Shown piece after piece: positions 6,826 through 9,675 of a stretch of 9,675 nt of DNA. The DNA is from Candidatus Binatia bacterium (GTDB lineage Bacteria > Desulfobacterota_B > Binatia > UBA9968). The stretch lies in the NCBI GenBank assembly GCA_025922795.1, contig JAICHC010000061.1, positions 1 through 9,675 of the forward strand, in the 5' to 3' direction. The position numbers were made by a program, and so were the translations under genes. How positions within the stretch are numbered: the stretch's first letter is position 1; each line of letters begins with the position of its first letter. The notes under the pieces are model-generated. The model was not told the DNA's origin. It saw only the letters and a program-made list of their open reading frames with translations, and searched no databases.

Positions 6826-8085
6826 TTGAAACAAAAGCGGCGATCCGATATTCAAGCAGCAGGGATACGAGCGGTGTTAAGCGATTATTTAGATGGCAAA
6901 CAGCCCAGTCGCGCGGAAGCGCTCGCGCTCGGCGCTGCCGAAGGCGACGAACTGCAAAGTCTTTTGAGGACGGCCGCGCAACTGCGTGATCGGCACAAAG
7001 GCCGCGTCGTAACTTTTTCGCCTAAGATTTTTGTGCCGCTGACCAATTTGTGCCGCGATTTCTGCGGTTACTGCACATTTCGCAAAGCACCCGAAGATGC
7101 CGGCGCGAAAACGATGACCTTGGATGAAGTCCTGCGTGTGGTGCGCCAGGGTGAACGGCTCGGTTGTACGGAGGTTTTGTTTAGCTTGGGCGACAAGCCC
7201 GAAGCGATTTACCCGGAAATGAAACAGTTCTTGGCCGCGCGTGGACATCAGCGCACGCTCGATTATTTACACCAGGCTTGCCGTGCCGTGTTGGATGAAA
7301 GCGAGCTGCTGCCGCATGCAAACCCCGGCGTGATGGGGAAAGCCGACCTCCACCGGCTCAAAGAAGTGAACGTGAGCATGGGTCTGATGCTCGAAAGCGT
7401 CAGCGAACGCTTGCTGCTTCCCGGCGGCGCTCATGATAACGCGCCGGACAAAAGGCCGGCTGTGCGCTTGCGCACCTTGGAGACGGCGGGCAAGCTGCGC
7501 ATCCCATTCACCACGGGCATTCTCATCGGCATCGGCGAGAACTGGCAAGAGCGGATAGACTCGCTGCTCGCCATCGGCGAGCTGCACCGGCGCTATGGCC
7601 ACATTCAAGAGGTCATCATACAAAACTTTCGCGCCAAGCCGACGACCCCGATGCGCGCCTATCCCGACGCTACGCGAGACGACATGGGGAAAACCATCGC
7701 TTTGGCGCGGCTGATCCTTGGCGGCACAATGAATATCCAGGCGCCGCCTAATCTGACACCGGACGGCTACGAGCTTTATTTGGAAGCGGGAATCAATGAC
7801 TGGGGTGGGGTGTCGCCGCTAACGCCGGACTTCATTAACCCCGAAGCGCCGTGGCCGGCGTTGCGGCTGCTGCAAGAAAAAAGCGCGCAAGCCGGATTCG
7901 ACCTGAGGGCGCGCTTGCCGATTTATCCGGAATACGTTCAGCAAGGCGACAAATATCTTCCGCGCTCGCTGATTCCTTATATCGAGCGACTGTGCGGCCC
8001 CGACGGATTGGTAAAGGACAACGGCCCGCTGCGGCGCATACCAACTCTTCCATATCCTGGCACTTCGTCAATCCCGGGCCCCTGA
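6826..8085 (+). CDS. cofG: 7,8-didemethyl-8-hydroxy-5-deazariboflavin synthase subunit CofG
   Basis: CofG is a radical SAM enzyme that, with CofH, builds the deazaflavin Fo from tyrosine and the flavin precursor 5-amino-6-ribitylaminouracil. The [4Fe-4S]-binding motif is CRDFCGYC (C76, C80, C83 from the TTG start), followed by TF as in the CofG half of actinobacterial FbiC. Family-typical stretches include LFSLGDKPEA, ANPGVM, MGLMLES, TTGILIGIGE and QNFRAKPTTPM. The roughly 60-residue helical N-terminus (from about AVLSDYLDG) resembles the start of FbiC, so the protein (419 aa) is longer than archaeal CofG (about 320). The start is uncertain. TTG 6826 has GAGG only 4 nt upstream, whereas GTG 6874 has AGGGA at 8 nt spacing, which is a better ribosome site. 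An ATG at 6808 is followed by an in-frame stop, so it cannot be the start. The gene is separate from cofH, which is not in the window. It is followed by cofD with a 1-nt overlap. Confidence 0.93.
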   Translation: MKQKRRSDIQAAGIRAVLSDYLDGKQPSRAEALALGAAEGDELQSLLRTAAQLRDRHKGRVVTFSPKIFVPLTNLCRDFCGYCTFRKAPEDAGAKTMTLDEVLRVVRQGERLGCTEVLFSLGDKPEAIYPEMKQFLAARGHQRTLDYLHQACRAVLDESELLPHANPGVMGKADLHRLKEVNVSMGLMLESVSERLLLPGGAHDNAPDKRPAVRLRTLETAGKLRIPFTTGILIGIGENWQERIDSLLAIGELHRRYGHIQEVIIQNFRAKPTTPMRAYPDATRDDMGKTIALARLILGGTMNIQAPPNLTPDGYELYLEAGINDWGGVSPLTPDFINPEAPWPALRLLQEKSAQAGFDLRARLPIYPEYVQQGDKYLPRSLIPYIERLCGPDGLVKDNGPLRRIPTLPYPGTSSIPGP

Positions 8086-9011
8086 TGATCGCTGCACTCA
8101 CGGGCGGCACCGGCGGCGCGAAACTCATCGAGGGTCTCGCTTCGGTCCTCGACCCCGCCGAACTGACCATCATCTGCAACACCGGCGATGACGCTATTTT
8201 TCACGGCCTGTACGTTGCGCCGGACATCGACACGATCATGTATGCTTTGGCTGGCTTGATAGACGCCGAGCGAGGCTGGGGCATCAGCGGCGAGAGTTTC
8301 GTTGTTTTGCAACAGCTGGAAAGATTGGGCGAGCAGACGTGGTTCAATCTCGGCGACAAGGATCTGGCGACGCATATCGTCCGGACGAAGTTGCTGGGGC
8401 AAGGACGTAAACTTTCGCACATTGTCGATCAGATTCGACGCGCTCTCGGTGTGACATCGAAGATTTTGCCGATGTCCGACGACCGGATCGAAACTCGCGT
8501 AACAACGAGGGAAGGCGAGATGTCTTTTCAGGAATTCTTCGTCAAAGAGCGCTGGACGCCGGAAGTTTTGGCGGTTGACTTTGCAGGCGCCGCGCAAAGC
8601 CGGCCCGCGCCTGGCGTGCTTGAGGCAGTTCGAGATGCCGAGGGGATCATTGTTTGCCCGAGCAACCCGATCACTAGCCTTGGGCCGATCCTGGCGGTGC
8701 CGGGGCTGCGCGCCGCGCTCAAGGAAACCGCCGCGCGGATCATCGGCGTCAGCCCGATGATTGGCACAACGGCGATCTCCGGACCCGCGCATAAACTCAT
8801 GCTCGCCAGCGGACGGGAGCCATCGGCGTCGGGTGTCGCCGAAGGGTATGATGATTTTCTCGACGCCTTCTTGATTGCCGAAGAGGACTCGTGCTTGGCG
8901 CAACGGATTGAAAGTTTGCAGATTGAAGTCGTCTGCACGAACATTCGCATGCCGACTCGCGCGGAAAAGCAACGCCTCGCGCGCGAGGTCTTGGCCTGGA
9001 TCCAAAAATAG
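8085..9011 (+). CDS. cofD: 2-phospho-L-lactate transferase CofD (FbiA-type)
   Basis: CofD transfers the phospho-acid moiety of the CofC product (lactyl-2-diphospho-5'-guanosine or a PEP/3PG analogue) onto Fo, giving F420-0 or dehydro-F420-0. A longer frame opens upstream inside cofG, but the ATG at 8085 is chosen: its TGATG overlaps the cofG stop by 1 nt, and the protein begins with the family's N-terminal motif LTGGTGGAKL (5-14). Other family motifs are CNTGDD (31-36), WFNLGDKDLATHI (86-98), CPSNPITSLGPIL (191-203), VSPMIGTTAISGPAHKLM (222-239) and VCTNIRM (283-289). The length of 308 residues is normal. No Shine-Dalgarno site is evident, so translation probably depends on termination-reinitiation after cofG. 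A long minus-strand open frame (7977-9053) across this gene is a shadow of its codon use. Confidence 0.95.
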   Translation: MIAALTGGTGGAKLIEGLASVLDPAELTIICNTGDDAIFHGLYVAPDIDTIMYALAGLIDAERGWGISGESFVVLQQLERLGEQTWFNLGDKDLATHIVRTKLLGQGRKLSHIVDQIRRALGVTSKILPMSDDRIETRVTTREGEMSFQEFFVKERWTPEVLAVDFAGAAQSRPAPGVLEAVRDAEGIIVCPSNPITSLGPILAVPGLRAALKETAARIIGVSPMIGTTAISGPAHKLMLASGREPSASGVAEGYDDFLDAFLIAEEDSCLAQRIESLQIEVVCTNIRMPTRAEKQRLAREVLAWIQK

Positions 9012-9037
9012 TCTACAAACCTTCCTTTGGACCGCGC

Positions 9038-9675
9038 ATGGATGTTGTCGCACTGATCCCGGTGAAGGGTTTCCGCAACGCCAAACAACGACTCAGCCCG
9101 CTGTTGAACCGCGCCGCGCGCGAGCTTCTGGCCGAAGTTATGTTCCGTGACGTTTTGGCGCAGGTGCGGATGGCGCGCGGACTGGCCGCGAGCTTCGTGG
9201 TCACCGGTGACGACCGAGTGTCAGACATTGCGTCGGTTGCCGGCGCGGAAGTGATACGCGAAAACGCGGAAAACGGCGAGACCAGCGCCGTCGATTTTGC
9301 CCGCGCGCAATTAAAAAGTGCCGGTCGTCAGGCCGTGCTGATCATTCCCGGTGACCTGCCGCTGCTACGGGCGCGCGACATCGACGAAATCTTAATAAAA
9401 GCGTCCGAGAGCAGTGAGATGCCGTTCGCTTGGCTCGTGCCGTCGCATGACCGTCTCGGTACCAATGCGCTGCTTTTGGCGCCGCCGGATATCATCCAAC
9501 TGCGGTTCGGTTACGACAGCTTCAACTTTCACTTGAGCCAGCTGACTGCGCGCGGTCTGCCGTCGCGATTTATTATCAATGAGAATATTGCCCTCGATAT
9601 CGATGAGCCGGCGGATCTCGAAAGGTTTCTTGCGTATGATCTGGCGGACGGTGAAGCGACGCCGGTGGCGCGGCG
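9038..9675 (+). CDS. cofC: 2-phospho-L-lactate guanylyltransferase CofC (FbiD-type), 3' end cut by window edge
   Basis: This frame is open from ATG 9038 to the window end (212 codons plus 2 nt). CofC couples GTP to a three-carbon phosphorylated acid to form the activated donor used by CofD. Evidence: the N-terminal nucleotide-binding signature ALIPVKGFRNAKQRLSP (5-21), VVTGDDR (54-60), NGETSAVDFA (79-88), IIPGDLPLL (102-110), HDRLGTNALLLAPP (137-150), FGYDSFNFH (157-165) and DIDEPADL (187-194). Known homologues end shortly after the last motif, so only a few residues are probably missing. The gene starts 26 nt after the cofD stop and has only a weak GGA about 6 nt upstream of the ATG. Whether it uses 2-phospholactate, phosphoenolpyruvate or 3-phosphoglycerate cannot be told from these motifs alone. 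The family is certain; the exact substrate is not. Confidence 0.93.
   Translation, partial: MDVVALIPVKGFRNAKQRLSPLLNRAARELLAEVMFRDVLAQVRMARGLAASFVVTGDDRVSDIASVAGAEVIRENAENGETSAVDFARAQLKSAGRQAVLIIPGDLPLLRARDIDEILIKASESSEMPFAWLVPSHDRLGTNALLLAPPDIIQLRFGYDSFNFHLSQLTARGLPSRFIINENIALDIDEPADLERFLAYDLADGEATPVAR

Noticed and set aside
7851..8084. Upstream extension of the cofD frame into cofG
   Set aside because: The extra 78 residues overlap the conserved C-terminal part of CofG, and the CofD family begins with the LTGGTGGAKL region just after the ATG at 8085.
7977..9053. Long minus-strand open frame (358 codons) across cofD
   Set aside because: It is antisense to the well-supported cofD, rich in Arg/Pro/Ala without motifs, and best explained as a codon-bias shadow.

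Overview
The window reads as chromosomal DNA of a bacterium with moderately high GC content (high by eye, not computed). It is densely packed with ordinary protein genes. I see no rRNA, tRNA, CRISPR array, insertion sequence or phage gene. The organism can make coenzyme F420, and it carries paralogous amidohydrolase-2 proteins next to an NMT1/THI5-type solute-binding protein and a maleate-isomerase-like protein. cofG is a separate gene here, whereas Actinobacteria usually have the fused fbiC, and the Shine-Dalgarno sites are mostly canonical. I infer an uncultured, environmental, Gram-negative-type lineage of the Tectomicrobia/Binatota/Rokubacteria kind. This placement is a guess from gene content, and no marker gene in the window settles it.

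Layout. (1) Positions 1-1943, plus strand: the 3' part of a RecD2-type ATP-dependent helicase gene, cut by the left edge. (2) Positions 1947-6719, minus strand: five genes, read right to left. They are amidohydrolase A, an exported NMT1/THI5-like binding protein, a small exported protein with a secretin-like C-terminal fold signature, then after a 140-bp gap amidohydrolase B, and a maleate isomerase/Asp-Glu racemase-family enzyme whose GTG start overlaps the amidohydrolase B stop by 4 nt. The first three genes look like one transcription unit. The last two form a translationally coupled pair that may have its own promoter in the 140-bp gap. (3) A 106-bp divergent intergenic region at 6720-6825. 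(4) Positions 6826-9675, plus strand: the F420 genes cofG, cofD and cofC. cofG and cofD overlap by 1 nt. cofC runs off the right edge but is probably nearly complete.

How the genes may work together. CofG (with CofH, not seen here) makes the deazaflavin chromophore Fo. CofC activates a three-carbon phospho-acid with GTP. CofD joins the two to give F420-0 or dehydro-F420-0. The minus-strand cluster looks like capture of a small organic compound in the periplasm followed by metal-dependent decarboxylation or hydrolysis and a cysteine-dependent isomerase/racemase-type step. The substrate cannot be read from the sequence. I find no clearly new system. The points most worth a second look are the secretin-like mini-protein, the unusual metal-site residues shared by the two amidohydrolases, the coherent catabolic cluster, and the unresolved substrate of the CofC/CofD pair.
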